From CAWAHD01 sp963781785 (GTDB lineage: Bacteria; Planctomycetota; Planctomycetia; Isosphaerales; Isosphaeraceae): a stretch of 64,000 bases of DNA. Position 1 is the first letter of the stretch; every line of letters begins with the position of its first letter. The stretch covers positions 4,650,001-4,714,000 of the forward strand of contig CAWAHD010000002.1 in assembly GCA_963781785.1 (NCBI GenBank), written 5' to 3'. The notes under the pieces were generated by a model that had not been told where the DNA came from, searched no databases, and saw only the letters and a list, made by a program, of their open reading frames with translations. Both the position numbers and the translations under genes were made by a program. Below, piece by piece: positions 8,499 through 20,200 of the stretch.

Positions 8499-9491
8499 TC
8501 ATTGCTTGTGAATTGGTGGCGGGATCGCCGTTCGGCGCAGCCCCCGATCGGGGTCGGGAAGGGTGGCGAGGGTTTGCATGAGCTGGCGTTCCAGCTCTTC
8601 GGGGTCGCTCTCGGCGGGGTGACGGCTCATTGACGTCATCAGCTCGCCGAGGGCGGGAGGCACGCGTAGCTGCTTACCGTCAGGGAGCTTCTTCATGGCA
8701 AACGACCACGAGTACGGAACGGTCCCCAGAATCCGTCTCGCCCGCACGTCGAGCTGGCAGTCGAAGATCGGATTCGCTCCCAACCGGACGAGGGCGGCGG
8801 GGGCTTTGAGTGATCTCGCTTCGGGCACCATGGGCCAGAGGCCAACCTTGAGCCTTCCCGTGTTACGCTCGACGCAGAAGCCATAATTCAGCATGACCTT
8901 TTTGTGGTCATCGCCCGCGACGACATTCGCCGGGCCGCGAAACAGGGCAAACGTGGTCGTTCGAGCGATGATTCGGCTTTCCCCGAGCTCAGCCTCTACC
9001 TTATCCAGCACCACTCGCTGAACGGCCGACAATTTGAGACCCAGAGCGTCCAGCCGGTCGGCCGCCACCACGATGTCCTGATCTTCATCCTTGGGAACGC
9101 AGATTCCCACTCCGATCTGGTCGAGCTCGAAGTCCTTCTCGTCGACATCAAGAGGGCGGACGTTGGCGAGAATCACCGTCCGAAACTGGGTCGCGGTCTC
9201 CGACGAGCCCTTGGGAAGTGTTCCCTTGTCGCCGGAGGTCAATCGTGGGATCGACTTGATAACCAGATGGCTCCAGCCCTCTGGCGGTTTGTCGGAGATC
9301 AGCATTCCGGGCGGGAGGTAAACCAGGCGGGGATGGGACCAGCCAACCGCGTGACTGGCGAGCAGCCCGACGCCCGGCTGCGATCCGGCGCACTCGCGAG
9401 CGAAGCCGGCCATGGCGAGAAGCGGCATCACAGTTGCCACGATGACAAGGACCCGCCGTCGTCCTTCGATCGTTCCTTTGCCAGCCGACAT
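8499..9491 (-). CDS. secreted protein of unknown function
   Basis: The start at 9491 is chosen because GGGGGGAGG lies just before it; an upstream ATG at 9524 lacks this. The 330-residue product has a basic N-terminus followed by a hydrophobic signal segment (VLVIVATVMPLLAMAGFA) and then a soluble region without transmembrane helices. Segments such as LPPGMLISDKPPEGWSHLVI and PYSWSFAMKKLPDGKQLRVP recall a small family of secreted planctomycete proteins of unknown role. It is divergently oriented from the polyketide operon, with 268 bases between them, so the two may share regulatory DNA. Confidence 0.6.
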   Translation of the reverse strand: MSAGKGTIEGRRRVLVIVATVMPLLAMAGFARECAGSQPGVGLLASHAVGWSHPRLVYLPPGMLISDKPPEGWSHLVIKSIPRLTSGDKGTLPKGSSETATQFRTVILANVRPLDVDEKDFELDQIGVGICVPKDEDQDIVVAADRLDALGLKLSAVQRVVLDKVEAELGESRIIARTTTFALFRGPANVVAGDDHKKVMLNYGFCVERNTGRLKVGLWPMVPEARSLKAPAALVRLGANPIFDCQLDVRARRILGTVPYSWSFAMKKLPDGKQLRVPPALGELMTSMSRHPAESDPEELERQLMQTLATLPDPDRGLRRTAIPPPIHKQ

Positions 9492-9759
9492 TCGTTCCTC
9501 CCCCCTCTTGGGGCGCATAGCCATGAGTCATCCTGCTCAAAAGCTCCGACCTGCTCGCGACTCTACCACGAACCGCCATTAAGCTCATCGGCAGATTCGC
9601 TCCAACCGGTAAGGTTGTCTTGCTCCGAACGCGCTTTGCATCATTGGGGCCGGCAATGCTACCTTTACCTCCCAGTTATCCAACCTGCCCGATCGTTCCG
9701 ACTCGCTTTATCTGCTATAGTTCCATGAGATTTCGGCAACCTGGGAGCGACCTCCGGTC

Positions 9760-12700
9760 ATGTGCCTAACCCTGCCTCAGATCTTCGCGTTGGCACCCAA
9801 AGGCATTGAAGGGATTGGTGTTGCGGCGGCTGCTTGCCGAGCGTCAGCTCTCGGTGTGCTTGACTTCTCTTTCGCGCACGAACACCTGTCGGCCGCACTC
9901 TGGAAACGTATGAATCAAGTGGCCACAGGGCCCTTCGGTATCCGCATTTCGTTGAAGCAAGTTCTGTGTGTGAAAGCCCTTGGGTCCGACGAACAGGGGC
10001 CGGACGTGATCTGGGTCCAGGTTGGCTCCGGCGATGAGGCATCGCTCGATGCAGCCGTGCGGGCGATCGTGGAATCGGGTCGGGTCGCGGTCGCCGAAGT
10101 GATATCGCGCGATCAAGCAAAACGGGCAATAGCCGCTGGGTTTGCTGGTTTTATCGTTTCGGGGCATGAGGCAGGAGGATCGTGTGGCGCAGAATCTTCC
10201 TTCGTCTTGCTGCAACGCATCTTGGCGGCGACGGAGAGACCGATCTGGGTGCGCGGAGGCATTGGGCCCAACGTGGCGGCGGGGTGTGTGGCGGCGGGCG
10301 CGGCCGGGGTCGTGCTCGACGGTGCTCTGCTTTTGGCTCGTGAGTCGCCGGTTGGTCCGCGATGGCGTGAGCGAATCGCCCGTGCCGATGGGAGTGAGAC
10401 CACGGTCGTGGGCCCGGCGTCGGAAGCCAACATTCGAGTCTTTGCGGTTCCGGGCACGTCGTCCCTGGCTCGTCTGAAGCAGGCCGCTACGGGAGGGGGC
10501 GCGGCCTGGGAGGCCGCGATTGCGAGCGAGGTCGGCTGGGAGGATCACCAGTGCCCGCCGGCCGGCCAGGACGCGGCGCTGGCGGAGCGCTCGGGGCGCA
10601 AATTCGTGACCGTTGCCGGGATCGTGCAGGCGGTCGAGCGGGCGATTTGCGAGGGACTTACCGCGGCGAGAGCATGCCGCCCACTGGCGGAAGGGTCTTC
10701 GCTGGCGCTCGACCACGGTACGCGGTACCCGATTCTCCAGGGGCCGATGACGCGAGTCAGCGATGTGGCGGGGTTTGCCCTGGCGGTGGCACGCGAGGGC
10801 GGGCTGCCGTTTCTGGCGCTTGCTCTGTTGTGCGAAGCGGAAGTCCGGGAATTATTGAGCGCCACCGCCGCCGCGCTTTCCGGGCAGCCTTGGGGCGTGG
10901 GAATTCTGGGATTCGTGCCGCCGGATCTTCGCGCCGAGCAGCTCCGGGCGGTGCACGACGCGAGGCCTCCGTTTGCCCTGATCGCCGGCGGGCGTCCCGA
11001 CCAGGCTGCCAGCCTCGAGCGCGCGGGAATCGCCACTTATTTGCATGCACCGTCGCCCGGCCTGCTCGACCAGTACTTGCGCGACGGATCGCGCCGCTTC
11101 GTCCTCGAGGGGCGAGAGTGCGGTGGGCACGTCGGGCCCCGGTCGAGCTTCGTTCTCTGGGAACAGGCAGCCGTTGTGGTCGGCGAGGCCCTCGACCGCG
11201 GCATTCCCGCCGACGAGATCCGTCTGATCTTCGCCGGCGGAATCCACGATGCACGGTCCGCGGCCTTGGTGGCAGCGCTGGCAGGGCCCCTGGCGGCGCG
11301 CGGCGTCAAGATCGGCGTCCTGGCCGGAACCGCTTATCTGTTCACACAAGAAGCCGTCACGACCGGCGCGATCGTGCCGCGGTTCCAGGCTGAAGTCATG
11401 AGTTGCGACGAGACGGTCTTGCTCGATTCGGGGCCAGGGCACCAGGTGCGCGTGAGCCCGACGCCGTTTGTCGATCGCTTCCAGGAGGAACGACAGCGGC
11501 TCTTGTCCCAGGGCCGCTCGGTCGAGGAGATCCGCGAGGCCCTCGAGCGGTTGAACGTGGGCCGGCTCCGGGTCGCTTCCAAGGGGGTCGACCGCGGCCG
11601 CGACCCAGGCTCACCGCTCGTTCCGGTCAGCGACGAATACCAGCAAAGTCACGGCCTGTACATGCTCGGGCAGGCCGCTGCTCTGCGAACCGGGCCGACG
11701 ACGATCGCCGCACTCCACCGGGAGATTTGCACCGACAGCAGCGAGCTCCTGGAGACGCTCGCCCGCACGGCGGGACTTCCGAAACGGCCCCGCCACCAAA
11801 AGAGCAGCCTTCCGACATCGCCATCATCGGCATGTCGGCGGTTTTTCCGGCCGCGGCGTCGGCAGCGCGGTTCTGGTCCAACACGATCCAGGGGCTCGAC
11901 GCAATCTCCGAAGTGCCTCCGGACCGCTGGGATTGGCGGATGTATTACGACCCTGATCCGAAGGCGCCCGACAAGATTGTCTCGAAGTGGGGAGGTTTCC
12001 TGCCCGATGTTCTCTTCGATCCGCTGCGCTACGGGATGCCGCCATCGAGCCTTCCCTCGATCGAGCCGGCGCAGTTGATCGCGCTCGATGTCGTCCGGAA
12101 CGCCCTGGCCGACGCGGGTTATGCCGAGCGGCCGTTCCCTCGCGAGCGGACGTCCGTCGTGCTCGGAATGGGAGGCGGTGCGGCGCAGCTCGCGATGGGC
12201 TTCGCGTTCCGCTCGTACCTGCCGATGCTGGACACGGTGTTGCCCGACGGAGGGAGGCGGGCGATCGAGTCGTGTCAGGGATTGCTTCCCGAGTGGACCG
12301 AAGACTCGTTTCCGGGGTTTCTGCTCAACGTGACTGCCGGGCGGATCGCCAACCGCTTGAACCTTGGGGGAGCCAACTACACGGTCGATGCCGCCTGCGG
12401 CTCGTCGCTGGCCGCGGCCAGTCTGGCGGTGCGCGAGCTTGAGTCGCGTGTGGCCGACGTGGTCGTCCTGGGAGGCGTCGATACGGTCCAGAATCCGTTT
12501 ACGTACCTGGCGTTCAGCAAGACGCAGGCTTTCTCACCGCGGGGGCGCTGCCGGCCATTCGATACAAGTGCTGACGGGATCGTGATCAGCGAGGGCGTGG
12601 CCGCCCTGGTGCTCAAGCGGCTTGCCGACGCCGAGCGCGACGGCGACCGGATCTACGCGGTGATCAAGGGAGTGGGCGCCTCCAGCGACGGTCGCGCGAG

Positions 12701-15700
12701 GGGCCTGACAGCCCCGGTCGTTGAAGGCCAGATGAGGGCTCTGGAGCGGGCCTATGCCAAGGCGGGGGTCACCCCCGATACAGTCGGGTACGTCGAGGCG
12801 CACGGCACGGGCACGGCACTGGGCGACGTCGTCGAGATCGAGGCGCTCGGCCAGCTCTTTCAGGAAGCCGGAGCCCGCCCGCGCGAATGTACTTTGGGAT
12901 CGGTCAAATCCCTGATCGGCCACACCAAGTGCGCCGCCGGCCTGGCGGGTCTGATCAACGCGTCGTTGTCGCTTTATCACAAGGTTTTGCCGCCAACCAT
13001 CGGGATCGAGACCCCCAATCCCAAGCTCGACCGCCAGAACGGCCCATTTCGGCTGTGCACCCAGGCACAGCCATGGCTGCATCCTGAGGCCGGCAGGCCG
13101 CGCCGGGCCGGAGTCAGTGCCTTTGGGTTTGGGGGCACCAACTTTCACGCGATTCTCGAAGCGTACGACCGCAATCTCGCACCCAAGCCGGCGATCACCG
13201 TGCGCGACTGGCCCGTGGAGCTCCTGGTCTGGCAAGCCGAAACAGCCGGCCTGATCGTCGACCAGATCGATCGACTCGCCCAGGCGCTCGAGAACGGCGC
13301 TCGACCGCTGTTTTGTGATCTGGCACACACGCTCATTCAGGCAGTGCGCGGTTCCTCTGGGAGGGTTAATCCTCATGGCAGCCCGACCCTGGTCATCCTG
13401 GCCGGCTCTCTCGAGCAACTGTGCGGCCTCTTGCGTGTAGCGCGAGCCGCTATCGTGGATGGCCGCGCCGAGGTCGACGACCCTCGCGGCATCGTTTACG
13501 AAGCGAAGCCGCGATGGGGCACGGAGCGCGTCGCGTACCTGTTCCCCGGCCAGGGTGCGCAGTCGCCGGGTATGCTGCGCGAGCTGGCCGTGATTTTTCC
13601 CGAGGTGCGCCTGGCTATCGAGGACTTTGATCGGGTCCTCCTGGAATCGGCGGGGAGGGCAATCGGGCCGCTCATTTTCCCACCGCCTGCCTTCAATGAT
13701 GCCGAGCGGGATCTCCTGCGGTCTCAGTTGATGGAGACCGACGTTGCTCAGCCGGCGGTCGGGGCGGCCTGCGTGGGCATGCTGCGCTTGATCGGCAGCC
13801 TCGGAATCGAACCGGATTATCTGGGCGGCCACAGTTACGGCGAGCTCGTTGCTCTTCATGCCGCGGGCTGCGCAAGCGTGGAAGCCCTCGCGGAGCTCTC
13901 GGCGGCGCGGGGCCGGCTGATGCGCGAAGCCGGTACGGGGGTCGACGGCGCGATGGCCGCTCTCTTGACCAGCCCTGCGGACGTCCGGCGGTTGATCGCG
14001 GAGGTTCCGGGAGTCGAGGCCGCCAACTGGAATGGTCCCCGGCAAACCGTGATCGCTGGATCGAGCACGGCGGTGAGAGCCGCACTCGAGCTGGCTCGAA
14101 CTCAGGGAATCGCAGGCCGGATGTTACCGGTCGCCTGCGCTTTTCACACCGCGCAGGTCGCCGGGCGCGGGAGCCCCTGGCGCGGCTGGCCGCCGATCGA
14201 TTGCGGCGGGCTCCCGCGAAACCGGTTTACTCGAACCTCGACGCGAAGCCGCACCCTGCCGATCCCGCGGCGATCGCCACTCGCCTGGGCGACCATCTCG
14301 CGAGTCCCGTGCGATTCGCCGACATGATCGAGGCCATGTATAAGGACGGCGCGCGGGTGTTTGTCGAGGTCGGGCCCGGGTCGACTCTGGCTCCTCTGGT
14401 CGAGGCTGTCCTGGGTGATCGGCCCCATCTGGCCGTCTCGTGCGATGCCGCGGGCACGTCCGGGTTGGCGGGATGGCTCCGCTCTTTGGCCCGGCTGGTT
14501 GTTGCGGGACTGCCGGTCCGCCTCGAGCGGCTCACCCAGGGCCGAGCTCGTCGGCTGCTTGATTTCCAGCAAATGCCGGCCTATGAGGATCTCGAGCTTC
14601 CGAGCCCCTCGGCCTGGCTCGTCAACGGCAGTCGCTCCCGGCCGCTTCTCGGTCCCGAGCCCAGCCGGCTGGGGCAAGCGAACACGATTTCCCGTCCAGT
14701 GCCCGGGCCTCTTCCCGAGTCTTCCGACTCGTTAAAAAGCCCGACGAAGGCCGCGAGCCTTACGACGAATAGGGCCGCGTATCGTGGCACGACCTCGGGG
14801 CGTGTTCCAGCCGCCAATCCGGAGCACCCGCCAGCAGCCGGCACGACGTTTTCTCCTTCCTCACCGACAACCAACGGTAAGCCGGGTTCGCACACGTCCA
14901 TGAAAACCCCCTTTGCTCCTCGCCAGCACTCGGACCAGGTCATCGAGTCGTTCCAGCAGACGATGCAGGCGTTTCTCGAGGTTCAAAAGTCGACGATGCT
15001 TGCCTATCTGGCGGGGCCCGGCTCGGCGGGATCGACCCTCTCCCCGATGGCCCGGGCGGGGAACGACAATCATGGCGAGTCTGATGCCCACGTCAGAGAG
15101 CCGAGCGCCCGGCTGAATTCAGGGACCGCGATCGCGCGTCAAGAGTCGACAAGAGTAGACGACGGCCTCGCACAGATCCAACCGCTCGAGGACCTTCGCG
15201 CGGGGATCCGTCCATTCAGGCCGTCCGACACCCGTGGCTTGATGGACCCAAGGAATGGAAAATCGCCCGGGTCCGGCTCGGACATTGAGCCAGACTCTTC
15301 GGCCGTGCCAGACCGGGCGCTGATCACCAGCCGGCTGCTGGAGACAGTCCGGGATCGGACAGGCTACCCGCTCGAGACGCTGGGGTTGGACCTCGACATG
15401 GAGGCCGACTTGGGGATCGACTCGATCAAGCGGGTCGAGGTCCTGGGAAAGCTGCGCGATGAATTTCCAGGCCTGAGAGGATTGTCGGATACGGCGGAGA
15501 CGATGGACGCGCTCGCACGGGCCCGCACGCTCGGGGTCATCGTCGACCGGATGGCGGCGTTGGCCGAGAAGATCAATGAGAACGCCGAGTCGCCCAAGAC
15601 CGACGAGCGATCCCTCGCTGCGACGGCCAACGGCAAGAGCGGCCAAACTCATGAGCCGACGTCGAGGCGGCTGCTCAAAGCGGTTGAAGCTCCACTACCG

Positions 15701-17262
15701 ATCGAGCAACTCGGCCTGATGGAGGGAGGCAGGATCGTCATCACCGAGGACGGCTGCGGCGTGGCCGAGTGCCTGGCCGGCCAGCTTCAGAGTGCGGGCG
15801 TCCCGGTCGATCGGATCGGCGGCGAAAACTTCCCGGTCGAATGGACTTCGCCATCGGCGATCGAGTCTGTACTGGATGAGCTTCGGTCGCGCGGTCCGCT
15901 GGCCGGGCTGATTCATGTACGACCCATGGGCTCTAGGCGGGCCGGCGAGCCGACCGAGAACGGCTGGTCCGAACGGGCGCGCGCCGAGGTGAGGGGTCTC
16001 TTTCTGCTGGCCAAGGCCGCTGCGTTTGATCTGGAGAATGCGTCCCGGTCGGGCGGGTCTTGCTTGATCGCGGCGACGGCGCTCGGGGGTCGATTTGCGA
16101 GTGCGGGCTCGTCGAGCTTGGAATTCTCGCCATATCATGGCGGAGTCGCTGGGCTCGTGAAGACCCTGCGCGCGAATGGCCCGCGGTTCGCTGTCGCGTG
16201 GTCGATTTCGCAGCCGGAGCGCCGGTTGAAACGATCGCGGGCCTGCTGGCCGCCGAAGTCCGCGTCAGCGACGGCTACGCCGAAGTCGGCTACGAACGAG
16301 ACCGCCGGATCCGGTTGCAGACCTTTGTGAGCCCGCTCGGCTCAAGCGAATCGGTCCTCGATCTCAAGCCCGGTGAGCCGATCTTGATTTCCGGAGGCGC
16401 GCGCGGCATCACGGCACGGGTCGCGGCCGAGCTGGCGCGGACGTGGCGTTCGACCTTGCTCCTGGTGGGCACGACGCCGTTGCCCGAAGCGACCGAGCCA
16501 ACCGACACGGCCGGGTTGAGCGTCGAGACCGAGATCAAGGCAGTCCTGCACACCCGGCTGCGCCGCCGGGGAGAGCCGGCGAGCCCCGCGCACATCGAGA
16601 CGGCCTACCAGGCTCTCCGCCGGGCAAGGGAAGTTCGCGAAAACCTCGAGAGCTTGCGAGTAGCCGGCTCGACTGTCGCGTACGCCCAGGCCGACGTCCG
16701 CGACCCGCAGGCGATGGACCGGATCCTGGGCGATTGGCGAGTCCGGTACGGTGAGCCCGTCGGTCTGATTCACGGCGCCGGACTGATCAAGGACAAACTG
16801 ATTCGCCAGAAGACGGTCGAATCCTTCGACCGGGTGCTCCAGACCAAGCTCGACGGCGCGATCAACCTGATCCGTCTCGTCCGGCCTGAGTTGCTCAGAT
16901 TCACGGTCTTGTTTTCGTCGATCGCGGGCCGGTTCGGCAATGTGGGACAGTCCGACTACGCGGCGGCCAACGAGACTCTCAACAAGCTGGCTCACTGGCT
17001 CGATCGGCGCTGGCCGGGCCGGGTCGTATCGCTGATCTGGGGTCCGTGGTCGGGCGTGGGCATGGTCTCGCAGCTTGAGAGTCACCTGGAGCGTCAGGGT
17101 CTCGGGATGATCGCCCCGGACGTCGGTCCTTCGCTCTTGATCGACGAGCTTCGGCACGGTCGCAAGGGCGAAGTCGAGGTGATCTTGAGCGGCAGGCTGG
17201 GGAATCTCGAAGAGCCGATCGCCCGCGAGCCCGCCGCCGTTTCACTGGAGACGGTCTCATGA
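9760..17262 (+). CDS. iterative type I PKS/PUFA-synthase-like protein A: NPD-NPD-KS-AT-ACP-KR
   Basis: A locus of about 2,500 codons, read across three apparent one-base losses (about 11,765-11,800, 14,164 and 16,195), where homology continues in the next frame. Domain order: two tandem FMN-type NPD/PfaD-like barrels (motifs GHEAGGSCGAESSFVL near 10,165 and GRECGGHVGPRSSFVL near 11,110), likely trans-acting enoyl reductases; a ketosynthase (11,813-13,170) with active Cys in VDAACGSSL, VEAHGTGTALGD and IGHTKCAAG, so catalytically complete; an acyltransferase (from 13,527) with GHSYGE; a linker carrying the motif F-Q-Q-T-M-Q-A-F-L-E; one ACP with phosphopantetheine Ser in LGIDSIKRVE (Ser codon 15,422); and a ketoreductase with SGGARGIT and catalytic YAAAN. 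The single ACP and the PfaA-like KR resemble PUFA and heterocyst-glycolipid (hglE) synthases. Its stop overlaps the start of protein B as ATGA. The product is not predictable. Confidence 0.85.
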
Positions 17263-20200
17263 AGAGGGGACGTCCCTCCGAGATCGCCGTCGTCGGCATG
17301 GGATGCCGGTTCGCCGGCGCCGGCGACCTGGTCGCCTATTTCGAGAACATCGTGGCGGCCAGGGACTGTACCCGCGAGATTCCCGCCGACCGATGGGACC
17401 CGGCGATCTTCCATGACCCAGGCTCACCGGAAGTCGACCGGGTCCCTTGCTGCCGCGGCGGATACCTCGACTCGCCGCTCCGGTTCGACGCGGCCGAGCA
17501 CGGGATCATGCCGCGCACCGTCCTGGGGGGAGAGCCCGAACAATTCCTGGTGCTCGACACGGCCACGGCCGCGCTCGCAGACGCGGGTCTTGCCCTGCAT
17601 GACCTGGCGTCTCGGCGCGTGGAGGTCGTGATCGGCAGGGGCAATTACTTCAATCGAGGGAACCTGACCAGGCTCCAGCACGGCCGTATGATCGCCCAGG
17701 CTGTCTCGTTGCTCGCGACCCTCCACCCTGAGTGGACCGACCTCGATCGGCAGGCAATCCGGGCTGATCTCAGGGAGAGTTTGCCGCCGTTCGAGGCGGC
17801 GACGATCCCTGGCCAGCTTACCAACGCCACCGCCGGTCGCCTGGCCCATCGACTCGGCTCAAGCGGAGCCAGCTTCGTGGTCGATGCGGCCAGCGCGTCA
17901 TCGCTGGTCGCTCTCGACCTGGCGATGGCGGCGCTCGAGAACCGGCGGGCTGACCTTGCCATTGCGGCCGGAGTCTACCTCGAGGCCGACGTCGATTTTC
18001 CTCTGGTCTTTCGCCAGTTCGGCGCCCTCTCCCGGTCAGGGACGGCCCGGCCGTTCTCTGCCGGCGCTGACGGGATGCTGCCGGGCGAGGGAGCCGGCGT
18101 CGTCATCCTGAAACGCAGGGTCGACGCCGAGCGCGACGGCGACCGGATCTATGCTCTGGTCCAGGCGGTTGGCGTCGCCAGCGACGGCCGGAGCCCGGGG
18201 TTGGCCGCGCCCAGCGCTCGTGGCCACGCCCGCGCCTTGCGCCAGGCGTATCGCCGTTCGGGAATCGAGCCCGCTACCGTGCTCCTGGTCGAGGGACACG
18301 GGCTGGGAGTGCCCGCCGCCGATCGAGCCGAGCTGCGTGCCTTGGGCGCGGTCTTCCCCACGCTGCCCCACGGGAAACGGCACCTCGGCGCCGTCTCCTC
18401 GATGATCGGTCACGCGATGCCCGCGGCCGGCATGGCCGGGCTTATCAAGACGGCCCTGGCCCTCTATCACCGCGTTCTTCCCCCGACGCTTCACGCCGAG
18501 AATCCCCACGCGTTACTCGATCGCCCCGATAGTCCCTTTGCGCTGAACCCCGTGGCACGCCCCTGGATTCATGCGAGCTCCGAGACACCACGCCGGGCGG
18601 GCGTGAGCGCCTTCGGGTTCGCCGGAATCAACGCCCATGCCGTGCTCGAAGAGCACGCACCGTCTGCCGATGGTCCGGGCGCCCGCACCCTGCGGCACTG
18701 GGAAACCGAAGCGATCCTGGTCTCCGCATCGGACCGCGCGGCTCTGTTCGAGCAAGTCCGCGAGCTGATCGATCGGCTGGCGCGGCGGCCGGGCGAGCCG
18801 CTCTTGAACGTTGCCTGCACACTCAACCGCGCGTGCCAAGATTCGCCTGGACCGGCACGCCTGGGGCTGGTGGCGAGGTCGGTCGCCGATCTGTCCGAGC
18901 GTCTTGCCGTCGCCCTTCTGCGCCTGGGCGATCCGGCATGTCGCACCGTCCGCGATGGCCGCGGCATCTACTACTGGGACGAGCCGCTCGATCGCGGCAC
19001 GGGCGGGCTGGCGTTCCTGTTCCCTGGCGAGGGCTCACAGTATCCCGGGATGCTGGCGGACTTATGCTTTCATTTTCCCGAGGTGCGCCGGCTATTCGAC
19101 ACGGCCGACCGCATCGCCCTCGACCTGGGCGATCCGGTCCCTCCCAGCGAGCACTTGTTCGGGCGAGTGCCGGGGAACGAGGAAGAACTTTGGACGCCCG
19201 CCACCGCAGTCAATATCGTCTTGAATGCTCAATGGGCGCTGTACACTGTGCTCAACCGGTTGGGCGTGAATCCGGACGCCGTGGCTGGCCATAGCAGCGG
19301 GGAGATCCTGGCCCTGGCCGCGGCGGGTGTCTTTGCGACAGACCGGGCGCTCGAGCAGAAGCTGGGCCGGCTGGGTGCGATCTTCCGTGGGTTCGAGTAT
19401 TCGGGCGACCTGCCGGTTGCCCACCTGGTCGCGGTCGGCGCCGCGCGACCGCGCGGAAGCCCTGTGCCGCGAAGTGGGAGCCCTCCACACGGTTGTCGCC
19501 ATGGACAACTGCCCGCACCAGGTGGTGCTGGCGGTCCCGCCGCCAGAGTTCGACCAGATCGCCCGCCGGCTCCGCGCGGACAACATTCTATGGGAAGACC
19601 TCCCGTTCGCGCGGGCCTATCACACCGCAAGCTTCCACCGGGTCGTCGGCCCGATCGCCGATTTTTTTGCGGGAATGCCGCTCTGCCGGCCCACGATCCC
19701 GGTCTACTCCTGCGCTTCGCGAGGCCGCATGCCGGAAAGTCCCGATGCGATCCGCGAGCTAGCCGTCGCACAATGGACGCAGACCGTCGCTTTCCGCGAG
19801 ACGGTCGAGGCGATGCACTCCGACGGGCTGCGCGTGTTCGTGGACGTGGGCGCCCGGGGCAATCTTGCCGGATTCGTGGAAGACACGCTTCGGGGCAAGC
19901 CGGCGTTTGCCATTGCGGCCAACCTGCCGCGCCGCAGCGGGCTCACCCAGCTAAACCACCTGGTCGCGGCCCTCTTCGCTCACGGCGTCTCTCTCGACAC
20001 CGACTACCTCTACGCTCGTCGCCGAGCGAGCGCAGTCGATTGGAACGCACCGGAGCCAGCACCGAGGTCCACGGTCGAGCTCAAGATCGGCTTTCCAGAG
20101 ATGCGGCTGTCGGAGGAACTCGCCAGGCGACTGCGCTCGTTGCCCCCGACGGCCGCCAGAGGTGATGATCGCGACCTAGAAGGCTCTCGGAATCGGCAGC

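Noticed and set aside
9700..9759. Sigma-70-like promoter before the PKS (TATAGT near 9715)
   Set aside because: No convincing -35 element and planctomycete promoters are poorly defined, so not listed.
12534..14045. Open frame of about 500 codons antisense to the PKS KS-AT region
   Set aside because: The KS and AT motifs read cleanly on the plus strand; the antisense product shows no domain or start signal.
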